This document shows, piece after piece, positions 7,670-16,697 of a stretch of DNA of 36,441 nt. The translations under genes and the position numbers were made by a program. The stretch covers positions 1-36,441 of the forward strand of contig JAATFM010000306.1 of assembly GCA_015655195.1 (NCBI GenBank), read 5' to 3'. Source of the stretch: Terriglobales bacterium (GTDB lineage: Bacteria; Acidobacteriota; Terriglobia; Terriglobales; Acidobacteriaceae). Position 1 is the first letter of the stretch. Each line of letters starts with the position of its first letter. The notes beneath the pieces were generated by a model. That model saw nothing but the letters and a program-made list of their open reading frames with translations, was not told where the DNA came from and ran no database searches.

Positions 7670-8830
7670 ATGGCCCAATCGACCGTTTCCTACCTGTGGC
7701 GCGACCGGAAGGCCGCGGACGGATACCGCTCCGGCGTGTCGCTGCACAGCCACACTAATCAGTCGAAGGAAACGCTGGACTTTCTGGCGAACTTCGGCAA
7801 CCAATACCCGCTAATGCGCCCGATCATCTCGCGCATGGAGCGCCGGTCGCAGGACAACCATAGCGTTGCCGTGAACTATGCGGCCAGCTATTGGACCCCG
7901 CCAATGACGCCCAAGCTGGCCTTCGACCTCGAAAGCCGGCAGATTGCCGACCTTGGTGTGGCGCCGATGGTTTCCATCTCCGACCACGACAATATCAAGG
8001 CTCCCATGCTGCTCCGGACCGTGCCGAGCGCACGCCAGATCCCGGTTTCCGTGGAGTGGAGCGCACCTTACGGCGGCGTTCAGGATTTCCACCTCGGCGT
8101 GCACAACCTGCCCAGCGCCAAGGCCGCCGAGTGGATGGCGACCCTTGAGGATTACACGAAGAATCCGAGCGACGAGCGGATGGGCGAGATTCTCGCCGCG
8201 CTGAACGCTGAGCCCAATGTGCTGGTTGTCTTCAACCATCCGCTGTGGGACCTCTACCTGATCGGCAAGCAGAAGCACGAGTTCCTGGTGAACGAGTTCC
8301 TGCTCAAGTACGGGAACTTCATGCACGCGCTGGAGCTGAACGGCCTGCGCCACTGGGAAGAGAACCGCGAGGTGCGCCGCCTGGCCGAGAAGTGGAACAT
8401 GCTGCTGATCTCCGGCGGCGACCGGCACGGCGTGGAGCCGAACGCGAACATCAATCTGACCAACGCGGAGAGTTTCACCGAGTTCGTGCACGAGATTCGC
8501 ACCGAGAAGCGCTCGAATGTGCTCTTCATGCCGCAGTACGCGAATCCCTGGAAGCACCGGATTCTGCAATCCACGCTGGACGCGATCCGCCATTACCCGG
8601 ATTTCCCGACCGGTTCCCAGCGCTGGGACGAGCGCGTTTATCATCCGGACGCCCACGGCGTGGTCCGGCCACTGTGCGAGCTCTGGCCCGACGGCACGGC
8701 GCCGCCGGTGATGCGCTACGGGATCAGGCTTGTGCTGCTGATGGGCACGGCTCCGGTTTCGCGCGGTCTGCGCTATGCCTGGAGCGAGTCGCGGCAACTG
8801 CGGCTGGCGCTCGGCGAACAGGAAGGATAA
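7670..8830 (+). CDS. PHP-superfamily metal-dependent phosphoesterase-like protein
   Basis: The 386-residue protein shows the scattered metal ligands of a PHP (polymerase and histidinol phosphatase) domain. They are LHSHT (His26, His28), SDHDN (Asp105-His106-Asp107), VEWS, FNHP (His190), ALELNG and SGGDRHG (Asp251, His253). PHP proteins hydrolyse phosphoesters with a trinuclear metal centre. No polymerase or AMP-phosphatase-specific domain is present, and the substrate is unknown. ATG 7670 is chosen because AGGAGAAGAA lies directly upstream; an earlier start at 7616 lacks this. A glycosyltransferase gene follows after 110 nt on the same strand, so the pair may work on one glycolipid or polysaccharide pathway. 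That link is contextual only. Confidence 0.85.
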   Translation: MAQSTVSYLWRDRKAADGYRSGVSLHSHTNQSKETLDFLANFGNQYPLMRPIISRMERRSQDNHSVAVNYAASYWTPPMTPKLAFDLESRQIADLGVAPMVSISDHDNIKAPMLLRTVPSARQIPVSVEWSAPYGGVQDFHLGVHNLPSAKAAEWMATLEDYTKNPSDERMGEILAALNAEPNVLVVFNHPLWDLYLIGKQKHEFLVNEFLLKYGNFMHALELNGLRHWEENREVRRLAEKWNMLLISGGDRHGVEPNANINLTNAESFTEFVHEIRTEKRSNVLFMPQYANPWKHRILQSTLDAIRHYPDFPTGSQRWDERVYHPDAHGVVRPLCELWPDGTAPPVMRYGIRLVLLMGTAPVSRGLRYAWSESRQLRLALGEQEG

Positions 8831-8909
8831 CAACTCTGGCCGGGGTGTCCCAGGCAGGAAGGATAATTTCTGCCGGGTGCCCCAGGTCCCTCGCATTCGG
8901 GGACCTGGG
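8818..8909. repeat. Imperfect tandem duplication plus REP-like palindrome, family B (copy 2)
   Basis: CAGGAAGGATAA occurs twice (about 8818 and 8855), each followed by a C/G-rich tract ending CCCAGG, so the end of the PHP gene is partly duplicated. The second unit runs into the hairpin CCCAGGTCCC/GGGACCTGGG (8881-8890 with 8900-8909), a family B copy. It occupies most of the space before the glycosyltransferase. Confidence 0.65.
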
Positions 8910-8940
8910 ATAAGACCTGACCCCGCCGGCGCTGCTGCCT

Positions 8941-10140
8941 ATGATCGACTTCACTCCACGCGTTGCCTACTTTCCGGACTCCTTCCATGAGATCAACGGG
9001 GTCGCGCATACCAGCCGTCACTTCGAGGCTTTTGCGCGGCGGCGAAATCTGCCGTTTCTCTGCGTCCGCGCCGGCGACCGCGAGCAGAGCCTGACCAAGG
9101 ACGGCAACGTGTGGACGCTGGAACTGCCACGCGGCATCTTCTCCTTCGGCCTCGAAAAAGACCTACGCTTCGACCCGGCCTTTCTGCGTCACGTGCCGCA
9201 GATCGAAGAGGTTCTGGTGCGCTTTGCGCCGGACCTGATCCACATCACCGGCCCCAGCGAGGTGGGAATGCTGGGCGCGGGCCTCGCGCATCATTTCGAC
9301 CTGCCGCTGGCTGCAAGCTGGCACACCAACGTGCACGAGTATGCGGCGCGGCGTGCGGAGTGGTTCCTGCGGATGCTGCCCCCCGAGCGCGCCGAATCCA
9401 CCGAGCAAAAGATCGAAGATTTGACGATGACCGCGGCGGCGAAATTCTATTCCGTGGCGCGAATGCTCTTTGCCCCCAACCGCGAGCTTTGCGCGCTGCT
9501 CGAACGCACCACGGGGCGCGAATGCCGTCTGATGCCGCGCGGCGTGGACGCGGAGCTGTTTCATCCCGCCAAGCGGTCGCGCAAGCCAGGCGATAAGGAA
9601 TTCGTCTTCGGCTTCGTGGGCCGGCTCTCGATTGAGAAAAATGTAACGCAGCTTGTCGCCGTGCAGGACGAGCTGGAGCGGATGGGAGTCACGAACTTCC
9701 GTTTCCTCATCGTCGGCCACGGCGCGGAAGAGAATTGGCTCCGCGAGCGCCTGCATCGCGCGGAGTTTGCCGGCGTGCTGCGCGGCGAGGCGTTGTCAGC
9801 CGCCTACGCCGGCATGGACCTCTTCGTCTTCCCCTCGCACACCGACACCTTCGGCAACGTGGTATTGGAAGCGCTGGCCAGCGGTGTTCCGGCGATTGTG
9901 ACGCCGCACGGCGGCCCCTGCACCATCGTCCGTGACGGCGAAACCGGTCGTATCGCGCCGGATGAGGGATTCGCCGCAGTCGTAGCGGAGATTCTCACCG
10001 ATCCCGCAAAGCACGAAGCAATGCGGATAGCAGCCCGCAAGTACGCCGAGACGGCAAGCTGGGACGCAGTCTTCGAAGGTGTCTACGATGCCTATGAAGC
10101 GATCCTGCCGCAAGCCGCGCCCGTGCCGCTCAGCGCGTGA
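8941..10140 (+). CDS. GT4-type glycosyltransferase (MgtA/PimB-like)
   Basis: The 399-residue protein has the GT-B fold layout. An N-terminal acceptor domain opens with RVAYFPDSFHEINGVAHTSR. The C-terminal nucleotide-sugar domain contains FGFVGRLSIEKNV, FLIVGHGAEENWL, and the retaining GT4 E-x7-E region FPSHTDTFGNVVLEALASG. ASWHTNVHEY and PRGVDAELFHP are typical of the group that adds mannose or glucose to lipids (MgtA, PimB, SQD2-like). It probably acts on the cytoplasmic face of the inner membrane. The donor and acceptor are not readable from sequence. ATG 8941 directly precedes the first conserved strand. It follows the PHP gene and overlaps the convergent unknown gene by 11 nt. Confidence 0.93.
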   Translation: MIDFTPRVAYFPDSFHEINGVAHTSRHFEAFARRRNLPFLCVRAGDREQSLTKDGNVWTLELPRGIFSFGLEKDLRFDPAFLRHVPQIEEVLVRFAPDLIHITGPSEVGMLGAGLAHHFDLPLAASWHTNVHEYAARRAEWFLRMLPPERAESTEQKIEDLTMTAAAKFYSVARMLFAPNRELCALLERTTGRECRLMPRGVDAELFHPAKRSRKPGDKEFVFGFVGRLSIEKNVTQLVAVQDELERMGVTNFRFLIVGHGAEENWLRERLHRAEFAGVLRGEALSAAYAGMDLFVFPSHTDTFGNVVLEALASGVPAIVTPHGGPCTIVRDGETGRIAPDEGFAAVVAEILTDPAKHEAMRIAARKYAETASWDAVFEGVYDAYEAILPQAAPVPLSA

Positions 10141-10720
10141 GCCACGCTTTCCGCGTTCCTGTTTTTAGGTCGAGCACAAACGGCGTTTCTTTGTCCGTCA
10201 TCATCTGCCAGCCGAGGCCGCGGAGTGTCTCGCCTTCGATGGCGGTGATCGTTACGCCCTCGTCGGAGAGCTTGCCGGATTGCCAGGCCAGCCCCTCGTT
10301 GCCCCAGGCCAGAATGCTGTGATGGCCGGCGAAAAGCAGCAGACCTGCCTCGGGCGCGGGCCAAACCTGCATCACAGGCCGAAGCGGCAGCATCGTGAAT
10401 CGCTCCGGGACCGCAGTGTCGATCAGGTAGGTATATCCGCCCGAGACGGCGCAGATTTCTTCCGGTTTTGGGCAGGACCAAATGCCAGTGGGAACGGAAG
10501 AATCGCGGAATCCCAAAGCACAGGTGGCGAGGAAGGATTGCGCAGTGTTGTCATCGGGGTGAATCAGGATTTCGAGTGCCCCGCGCTCCACCTCTTCGGC
10601 GGCCTGCGGGTAAACGAAGGCGCGTGAAGGCAAAATCATCGGCCTTGCAGGCAGAATCTCCGCGACCCACGTATGCGGAAAGCACAGGTCGAGACTCGGC
10701 GCAGAAGTGGGCACAGTCAC
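10130..10720 (-). CDS. Conserved-looking hypothetical protein linked to gltX
   Basis: The 196-residue product has no signal peptide, membrane segment or motif I recognise. Trp, Pro and aromatic residues are frequent (HTWVAEILPARPMIL, GIWSCPKPEEICAVSGG, LLLFAGHHSILAWG). The C-terminal half (LLLFAGHHSILAWG, then GETLRGLGW and PFVLDLKTG) reads like two or three blades of a beta-propeller or a WD/PQQ-like sheet. That is only an impression. GTG 10720 lies 1 nt after the gltX stop codon, so it is almost certainly co-transcribed and perhaps coupled with gltX. Its 3' end overlaps the convergent glycosyltransferase gene by 11 nt. Confidence 0.75.
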   Translation of the reverse strand: MTVPTSAPSLDLCFPHTWVAEILPARPMILPSRAFVYPQAAEEVERGALEILIHPDDNTAQSFLATCALGFRDSSVPTGIWSCPKPEEICAVSGGYTYLIDTAVPERFTMLPLRPVMQVWPAPEAGLLLFAGHHSILAWGNEGLAWQSGKLSDEGVTITAIEGETLRGLGWQMMTDKETPFVLDLKTGTRKAWLTR

Positions 10721-10721
10721 T

Positions 10722-12239
10722 TCAGACTCCGGTGAACTGCTCGATCCGCTGCCGGACGCTCAGGATGCCGAGGCCGAGCGACGAGCCTTCCTCAATGAGC
10801 GGCAGGAGCTTGTCGAACTCGGGGCCGGAGTGCGCGCCGGTGAGCGCGATTCGCACCGGATGGAAGAGTTCCTTGCCCTTTATGCCGGTCGCGGCCTTAA
10901 TCTCGTTCATCCAGCCCTTGAAAACTTCGGGCGTGACGGGGCCAAGATGCGTGCGGACGCGGGAGGCGAATTCGGCCAGAACCTTCTGCGCGGATTCGGC
11001 TGCCAGCAGCGGCGCATTTTCGGGGTTTGCGCGGGCCTCTTCGGCGTTGTAGTCAAAAATTGCCGCAGCCTTGGCCGGCAACTGGTCGAGATGATCGACG
11101 GCGGGCAGAATGAGCGTGAGCAACCGCGCGAACCACCCCTCCGGCGGAGCCGTTGCTCTCGCAAGTCTCTCAATAAAATAAGGTTGCGCAAGCGCCGCCA
11201 GCCGTTGCGGGTCGGCGAGCTTGATGTAATGCCGGTTGAGCCAGTTGAGCTTGTCGAAATCGAAGACGGCGGGCGAGGGCGTGACGCGTTCGAGCGAAAA
11301 GACGCGGGCCAGCTCGTCGAGCGTAAAAGTCTCGGTCTTGCCGTCTTCCGCGCCCCAGCCGAGCAGCGCCAGATAATTGACGAGCGCCTCGGGCAGATAG
11401 CCCATCTCGCGGAAGCTGGCAATCGACGTAGCGCCGTGGCGCTTCGAGAGCCGCTCGCGGTCTGCGCCGAGAATCGTGGAGAGATGCGCGAACTCCGGCA
11501 CCTTCCAGCCGAAGGCCTCGTAAATCGCCACCTGTTTCGGCGTGTTCGAGATGTGGTCGTCGCCGCGGATGACGTGGGTGATTCCCATCAGCGCGTCGTC
11601 CACGGTGACAACGTAGTTGTAAACCGGCACGCCTGCCGACGTTCCGGATGCCGAGCGGACCAGGATCGGGTCGCTGACCGTCTCCGGCGCAAACTCGACC
11701 TCGCCGCGGACAAGATCGTGGAAGCGCAGGGGGTGGTCCTCGATTTTGAGGCGGACGGCGAAGGGTTTCCCGGCGGTCAGATTCGCCTCAATCGTTGCCG
11801 AGTTCAGATTGCGGCACCTGCCGGAGTAGACCTGTGGACGGTGCTCGGCGGCGGCCAGCTTGCGCTCGGCTTCCAGCTCCTCCGGCGTGCAGAAGCAGCG
11901 GTAAGCCTTGCCTTCGCTCAGAAGCTGCGCGGTGTGCTTGGCGTAGATGTCGAGCCGCTCGCTCTGCCGGTACGGCCCGAAATCGCCCTCCGGCGCGCCA
12001 TTCAGCCGGCCCGGTCCCTCGTCCCAGTCGAGGCCGAGCCAGTGCAGGTCCTCGATGAGCTGGGCCTCATAGCGTGCCTCGGAGCGTTCGAGATCGGTGT
12101 CTTCAATGCGAAGCAGGAACTCGCCACCTGTGCGGCGGGCAAAGAGCCAGTTATAGAGCGCCGTCCGGGCATTACCCACATGGACCATGCCAGTAGGTGA
12201 GGGCGCGAAGCGGACACGGATTTTCTTTTCGGCGGTCAC
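10722..12239 (-). CDS. gltX: Glutamyl-tRNA synthetase
   Basis: The enzyme charges tRNA-Glu (and tRNA-Gln in organisms using the amidotransferase route) with glutamate in the cytoplasm. The 505-residue length is normal. The class I signatures are present: [17 protein letters not shown] carries the HIGH equivalent (HVGN, 20-23), and LSKRHG (about 264-269) is the KMSKS equivalent. A zinc-binding CFC...YSGRC pattern lies in the acceptor-binding domain. The frame is open far upstream, but homology starts at [14 protein letters not shown], so GTG 12239 is chosen. The Shine-Dalgarno is weak. It is divergent from the NAD(P)-binding gene by 100 nt and followed at once by an unknown gene. A tRNA-Glu gene in the same window is probably coincidence. 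Confidence 0.97.
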   Translation of the reverse strand: MTAEKKIRVRFAPSPTGMVHVGNARTALYNWLFARRTGGEFLLRIEDTDLERSEARYEAQLIEDLHWLGLDWDEGPGRLNGAPEGDFGPYRQSERLDIYAKHTAQLLSEGKAYRCFCTPEELEAERKLAAAEHRPQVYSGRCRNLNSATIEANLTAGKPFAVRLKIEDHPLRFHDLVRGEVEFAPETVSDPILVRSASGTSAGVPVYNYVVTVDDALMGITHVIRGDDHISNTPKQVAIYEAFGWKVPEFAHLSTILGADRERLSKRHGATSIASFREMGYLPEALVNYLALLGWGAEDGKTETFTLDELARVFSLERVTPSPAVFDFDKLNWLNRHYIKLADPQRLAALAQPYFIERLARATAPPEGWFARLLTLILPAVDHLDQLPAKAAAIFDYNAEEARANPENAPLLAAESAQKVLAEFASRVRTHLGPVTPEVFKGWMNEIKAATGIKGKELFHPVRIALTGAHSGPEFDKLLPLIEEGSSLGLGILSVRQRIEQFTGV

Positions 12240-12339
12240 AATTTCGATGATAGCCGCTCCAGAGCCGCCTCCGATGCCGTAAAAAACTGCCGAGTCCAGC
12301 GGGTCGGCCAGCGCATCCCATCTCGCAGGAGAAAGAACC

Positions 12340-12969
12340 ATGAACGTAGTGCTGTTTGGAGCCTCCGGCATGATTGGCAGCCGGGTGCTGGAGGAGCTTT
12401 TGCGGCGCGGCCATAAGGTGACGGCCACGGCGCGCCATCCAGAGAAGATTGCCCGCAGCGCGGGAGTGGTGGCGATTGAGGCAGACGCGGGCGACCCGGA
12501 GAGCGTGGCGGATGCCGCCGAGGGTGCCGAGGCCGCCATCTGCGCGATTGCACCGCCGCACGAGAATCCGGAGAGGATTGTGGGAACGATCCGCGAGCTG
12601 ATTGAGGGGCTGGGGCTGGCCGGAGTGCAGCGGCTCATCGTGGTGGGCGGCGCGGGAAGCCTGGAAGTCGCGACGGGAATTCAGCTTGTCGACACGCCGG
12701 AGTTTCCCGCGGCTTGGCTCGGCGTGGCGCGGGCGCACCGCGAAGTGCTGCCGGTGCTGAAGGCATCGCGACTGGAGTGGAGCTACTTCAGCCCGGCGGC
12801 GATGATCCAGCCCGGCGAGCGGACGGGCAAGTTTCGCCTCGGCGGCAATGAGCTGCTGACGGACGACAACGGCGAAAGCCGTATCTCGGCCGAGGACTAC
12901 GCCGTGGCGCTGGTGGATGAGCTGGAAAGACCGCGTCGGGTGCGGCAGCAGTTCACGGCGGCTTATTGA
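12340..12969 (+). CDS. NAD(P)-binding Rossmann-fold protein (NmrA/YwnB-like atypical SDR)
   Basis: The 209-residue protein begins [20 protein letters not shown], the glycine-rich GxxGxxG dinucleotide site. It continues with [20 protein letters not shown] and AICAIAP, as in atypical short-chain dehydrogenases of the NmrA/YwnB type. [11 protein letters not shown] is the strand usually carrying the active-site Ser, but no canonical YxxxK triad is obvious. It may therefore act as a redox sensor, isomerase or reductase; the substrate is unknown. ATG 12340 has a strong AGGAGAAAG 6-8 nt upstream. It is divergent from gltX and convergent with thiL, with a family A hairpin between the two stops. Confidence 0.9.
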   Translation: MNVVLFGASGMIGSRVLEELLRRGHKVTATARHPEKIARSAGVVAIEADAGDPESVADAAEGAEAAICAIAPPHENPERIVGTIRELIEGLGLAGVQRLIVVGGAGSLEVATGIQLVDTPEFPAAWLGVARAHREVLPVLKASRLEWSYFSPAAMIQPGERTGKFRLGGNELLTDDNGESRISAEDYAVALVDELERPRRVRQQFTAAY

Positions 12970-12980
12970 GGGTTGTCGTT

Positions 12981-13025
12981 GTCCCACCCTTGCGCCAGAA
13001 AAAAGGCGCAAGGGTGGGGCACGGG
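12981..13025. repeat. REP-like palindrome, family A (copy 2, best preserved)
   Basis: CCCACCCTTGCGCC (12983-12996) and GGCGCAAGGGTGGG pair perfectly over 14 bp around an A-rich loop. It sits between the convergent stops of the NAD(P)-binding gene (12969) and thiL (13033) and could stop or stabilise both transcripts. Confidence 0.8.
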
Positions 13026-13032
13026 CATTTCG

Positions 13033-14097
13033 TCAGGAGAAGTGCTGCCAGCCTTGCGGTTCTAGCGGGATGATTCCGGCGGTGGTGAGCAGAGTGACTG
13101 GCGGGCGATTGGCGCTTTTGCGCACAATGCGGCCAATCTGCGTTATCGGTACGCCAGCGATGCTGCGCGGGAGCTTTCTTTCGGCTGGTGCGGTGAAGAG
13201 CAGCTCGTAGTCCTCGCCGCCGTGGAGGGCCTCTTCGAGCGTGGCGCCGAATCCGGCACTGGAATAAACGGGCAGCGCGGCGGCGTCAATCTCGGCGTGG
13301 ACGCCGGACTCCTCGCAGAGCCGGGCGAGATCGATAGAGGGGCCGTCGCTTAAATCCATTGCTGCGGTTGCCGTGCCGTGTCGGGCGAGCCACTGTCCCT
13401 GCGCGATGCGCGGCTCGGGCCAGAGATGAGGTTTGACGAAGGCTTCGAGCGAAGCTGGAATCTTCTTTCCTGCGAGAGCTTCGAGCCGCCGCAGGCCGGC
13501 CGCCGAGCCGCCGAGCGAGCCGGTGACGTAGAGCAGGTCGCCGGGCCGCGCCCTGTTGCGGAGCAGAGCCTTTCCGCGGCGGACGGCGCCAACCAGCATA
13601 ATATCGGCCACAACCTGTGGAAACTGGGCCAGATCGCCGCCGGCGAGCGGGGTTTTGTGAGCCGCGGCAAGCTTGAAAAGGCCGTCGTAAAAGCGTGTAG
13701 TCCAGCTTTTGTTTTGAGATTTGTGGCTGGTTTTGCGGCCGCGCGGGTTGCGGGTCAGTTCCGGTGGCACGGCGAGCGAGAGAAATGCAGCGAGCGGCCG
13801 CGCTCCCATGGCTGCCAGATCGCTCAGGCCGCGCGCCAGCGTCCGGTGGCCGACGGACTCCGGCGGGTGCATGTCGAGGCGGAAGTGGCGGCCTTCGAGG
13901 CTAAGGTCAGTCGTGACAACGATCTCTTCGTCGGGACGCGGGCGCAGGATGGCGCAGTCGTCGCCGATGCCGAGGCGAAGGCCGGGGCTCTTGAAGCCCT
14001 CCGCCCGATGGCGGATAAGGCGCAGAAGCTCGACTTCGCTGGGTGAATCTGCGGCTTGTGATTTCGTGGAGCGCGGATGGAAACCTTTGGGGACCAT
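13033..14097 (-). CDS. thiL: Thiamine-monophosphate kinase
   Basis: ThiL phosphorylates thiamine monophosphate to the active cofactor thiamine diphosphate in the cytoplasm. Family marks are LGIGDDCAIL, VVTTDLSLEGRHF, RTLARGLSDLAAMGARPLA, LAGGDLAQFP, YVTGSLGGSAAG, MDLSDGPSIDLARLC and GGEDYELLF, in the usual order for the AIRS/PurM fold. About 355 residues is slightly long. A basic insert (RGRKTSHKSQNKSW) after VPPELT explains this and is unusual. The frame is open upstream, but ATG 14097 is the first start that leaves a sensible N-terminus. The Shine-Dalgarno is poor. It is divergent from the M23 peptidase gene. No other thiamine genes are nearby. Confidence 0.93.
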   Translation of the reverse strand: MVPKGFHPRSTKSQAADSPSEVELLRLIRHRAEGFKSPGLRLGIGDDCAILRPRPDEEIVVTTDLSLEGRHFRLDMHPPESVGHRTLARGLSDLAAMGARPLAAFLSLAVPPELTRNPRGRKTSHKSQNKSWTTRFYDGLFKLAAAHKTPLAGGDLAQFPQVVADIMLVGAVRRGKALLRNRARPGDLLYVTGSLGGSAAGLRRLEALAGKKIPASLEAFVKPHLWPEPRIAQGQWLARHGTATAAMDLSDGPSIDLARLCEESGVHAEIDAAALPVYSSAGFGATLEEALHGGEDYELLFTAPAERKLPRSIAGVPITQIGRIVRKSANRPPVTLLTTAGIIPLEPQGWQHFS

Positions 14098-14242
14098 TCG
14101 GGACAAGGATAGGGCATTCGCCCGGCACCGGCGCAAAACTGCCCCAAAATGGCATGGAAATAACCTCGAAATGCGCTGGTCCGGCCCGGTTTCCAGATGT
14201 TGGAATTGCACTACAGGCCGCGAATTTCGCCCCAATTCTTCG

Positions 14243-14271
14243 TTGACCCCTCCGAACGGGTCTGATAGCCT
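14243..14271 (+). promoter_or_regulatory. Possible sigma-70 promoter for the M23 peptidase gene
   Basis: TTGACC (14243-14248) is followed after 17 nt by TAGCCT (14266-14271), a weak match to the -10 consensus. It lies in the 328-nt thiL/M23 divergent gap, where I see no gene. Nothing else recognisable was found in the gap. Confidence 0.3.
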
Positions 14272-14425
14272 GAACGAGCGTTCTGAAACGGCACAGCTTT
14301 TGAGTGTGTTCTGCTCTCGACTGTACGGGCTGAGGGGCGAGCTTGCGTTTTGTTTCCCCCGGGAACCAAAACGCCGCAACTTTCCGCCGTCGCGAGAGCC
14401 GCCGGCATACGATGTGGGTCCAATA

Positions 14426-15397
14426 ATGTTTCGCAAGCGCTACTACATTCTCTTTGTTGCACGCGATGAAGAGGGCCGGGTCCGTAAGATCCCGATCCCT
14501 CTCCACTACGCGTATGGGTTTGTAGCCGCGGCGATGGTTGGGGCCTTTACCATTGCCGGGCTTGCGGGTTCCTACACGCGGATGCTGCTCAAAACAGAGA
14601 GCTACAACCAGGTGCGTCAGGAGCGCGAGACGCTCCGCAAGAACTACCAGCAGATGGCGCGCATCGCGCATGACAAAGACGTACAGGTGGCATCGCTGGG
14701 CGCGCTGGCCAATGAGGTGACGGCTCTCTACGGACTGCGCCAGAGCCGCGCCGCCGCGCATGTGGACGCTGCCAAAGCAGCCGCCGCACCGATCCCGGCC
14801 TCGCTGGTCGCTGCCGACGAGGCCAACCCGCAGAGCGTGAAGTTCTCGATCGACAAGCTCTACGCACTGCGCAACGACGCCATGAGCGGCCACTTTTCGC
14901 GCCGGCTGATGGGCGATTCCACGCCCGGCCTTTCCGGCGACTCGGCTGTCTTTGCGGGTGGCCCCACGCTGTGGCCGGTGGAAGGGCGCGTAACTTCGAA
15001 CTTTGGCGAGCGGCAGGACCCGTTTAACGGTGAGGGCGCTTTCCACGCCGGCATCGATATTGGCGCGCCGGTCGGCACGCCGGTACGCGCCACGGCCGAC
15101 GGCGATGTGGCGAAGGCCGGCTGGGGCACCGGATACGGGCGCGAGATTGCCGTCGACCACGGCCACGACATCGAGACCGTTTACGGCCATCTCTCTTCGA
15201 TTGCGGTGGTGGAGGGCGAACATGTGACCCGCGGCCAGGTAATCGGCTACGTGGGCCAGTCCGGCCGCTCGACCGGGCCGCACCTGCACTACGAGGTTCG
15301 CGTGCACGATGTGGCGGTGAACCCCCACAAGTACCTGCGCGACAGCTACGAGCAGTTGGCGGACGCCTCCGCTACGACCAAGCCGGCGGGCCAGTAA
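14426..15397 (+). CDS. Membrane-anchored M23 (LytM-type) peptidase
   Basis: The 323-residue product has a short basic cytoplasmic tail and one transmembrane segment at about 32-54. A coiled-coil periplasmic stretch (about 55-105, QVRQERETLRKNYQQMARIA) and a C-terminal M23 domain follow. The zinc ligands His207 and Asp211 (HAGIDIG) and His288 (HLHYE, with His286) are all present, so the enzyme should be active against peptidoglycan cross-links. It resembles cell-wall hydrolases needed for division or elongation. The open frame begins upstream at 13721, but the coding look and the basic-TM start begin at ATG 14426. Downstream after 127 nt is a GH5 gene on the same strand. Confidence 0.93.
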   Translation: MFRKRYYILFVARDEEGRVRKIPIPLHYAYGFVAAAMVGAFTIAGLAGSYTRMLLKTESYNQVRQERETLRKNYQQMARIAHDKDVQVASLGALANEVTALYGLRQSRAAAHVDAAKAAAAPIPASLVAADEANPQSVKFSIDKLYALRNDAMSGHFSRRLMGDSTPGLSGDSAVFAGGPTLWPVEGRVTSNFGERQDPFNGEGAFHAGIDIGAPVGTPVRATADGDVAKAGWGTGYGREIAVDHGHDIETVYGHLSSIAVVEGEHVTRGQVIGYVGQSGRSTGPHLHYEVRVHDVAVNPHKYLRDSYEQLADASATTKPAGQ

Positions 15398-15524
15398 AGC
15401 CTTTTTGTAATGGGTGCGGCTCCAATACCGCGCCAGTCCGAACACAGGCCGAACGCAAACCAAATCCGAACCAGACATAGTATCGTTATCCCGGCGATTG
15501 AATTCCTCTCCGGGGGCTACTCTC

Positions 15525-16697
15525 ATGCGTCTTCCGCGCATTTTTCTCTTCGTTGCGGCGGTTCTTCTTCTGCTCTTCCTACCTGGCTTTTCTCAATCCG
15601 GTTCCGCCCAATCCAGTTCTGCCCAAAGCTGCGAGGAAGGCGTCAAGACCGCCTTTGCGCGCGTGCAGCATCTGAGGCGTGGCATCAATGTCTCGCACTG
15701 GTTTTCGCAGAGCGCGGGGGATTACTCGGCGCACCACACCGAGACGGAGACGACGCCGGAAGACATACAGACGATTGCCAGTCTGGGCTTTGACCATGTG
15801 CGGCTGAGCATCGATGCGACGCCGCTGGAACAGTCGTTTGCCGGCTACGGGCCGAACGCGGATTTTGTGGCCCGGCTGGACAAGGCCGTAGACGAAATTC
15901 TGGGCGCGGGGATGGCGGTCGAGATCGATCTGCATCCGGAGGAGCCATACAAACTGGCGGTACGCACCCAGGGCGATGCGGTAGACAAACTGGTGGCGCT
16001 CTGGCGGAAGCTGGCCGCGCATTATGCGAACCGCGACCCGGAGCGGGTCTTTTTTGAGGTGATGAACGAGCCGGAGGTGAATGATCCCTATCGCTGGGCG
16101 GGGATTCAGGCGCGTGTGGCGGCGGCGATTCGAGAGGTTGCGCCGCAGCATACGATCATCGCCACGGGGGCCAACTGGAGCGACATTCAGGACCTGCTGG
16201 CTCTTCACCCGCTGCCCGATGGGAACGTGATTTATAACTTCCACGACTATGACCCGCACGAGTTTACGCACCAGGGGGCGTCGTGGGGGCCGGTCTACTG
16301 GACTGAGGAGAAGGCGATTCCGTATCCGTCGGACGAGGCGGTGATGGCGGACCGGCTGAAGCAGATTTCTGATCAGGCGGCGCGGTATCGCGTGAAGGGC
16401 TACTGGCTCGACCACTGGGACGAGCACCGCATCCGGCTGATGATCGATTCGGCTGCGGAGTGGGCAGGGGCGAATCATGTGCCGTTGATCTGCAATGAAT
16501 TTGGCGTGTACCAGAAGGTTGCGGAGCCGGCAGACCGGCTGCGCTGGATTCACGATATGCGGACGGCGCTCGAAGCCGACGGTATCGGCTGGGCAATGTG
16601 GGACTATCACAACGGCTTCGGCGTGGCGGTGAAGGACAAGGACGGCAAATCCGTCGTCGATCCGGGGACAGTAGAGGCGCTGGGGCTGAAGAAGTAA
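15525..16697 (+). CDS. Secreted glycoside hydrolase family 5 (cellulase-like)
   Basis: A signal peptide (LPRIFLFVAAVLLLLFLPG) and a Ser/Gln/Ala linker (about 24-36) precede a GH5 (beta/alpha)8 barrel. The opening RRGINVSHWF, the acid/base in VMNEPEVND (Glu182), and the nucleophile in CNEFGVY (Glu325) are the expected catalytic pieces, with NFHDYDPHEFTHQG and WAMWDYHNGFG in between. At 390 residues it is a single-domain enzyme with no carbohydrate-binding module. Likely substrates are beta-1,4 glucans or related plant or fungal polymers, acting in the periplasm or outside the cell. ATG 15525 gives the complete signal peptide. Confidence 0.93.
   Translation: MRLPRIFLFVAAVLLLLFLPGFSQSGSAQSSSAQSCEEGVKTAFARVQHLRRGINVSHWFSQSAGDYSAHHTETETTPEDIQTIASLGFDHVRLSIDATPLEQSFAGYGPNADFVARLDKAVDEILGAGMAVEIDLHPEEPYKLAVRTQGDAVDKLVALWRKLAAHYANRDPERVFFEVMNEPEVNDPYRWAGIQARVAAAIREVAPQHTIIATGANWSDIQDLLALHPLPDGNVIYNFHDYDPHEFTHQGASWGPVYWTEEKAIPYPSDEAVMADRLKQISDQAARYRVKGYWLDHWDEHRIRLMIDSAAEWAGANHVPLICNEFGVYQKVAEPADRLRWIHDMRTALEADGIGWAMWDYHNGFGVAVKDKDGKSVVDPGTVEALGLKK

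Noticed and set aside
10707..12200. 497-residue open frame antisense to gltX
   Set aside because: The gltX frame has all class I synthetase motifs, so the reverse frame is a shadow.
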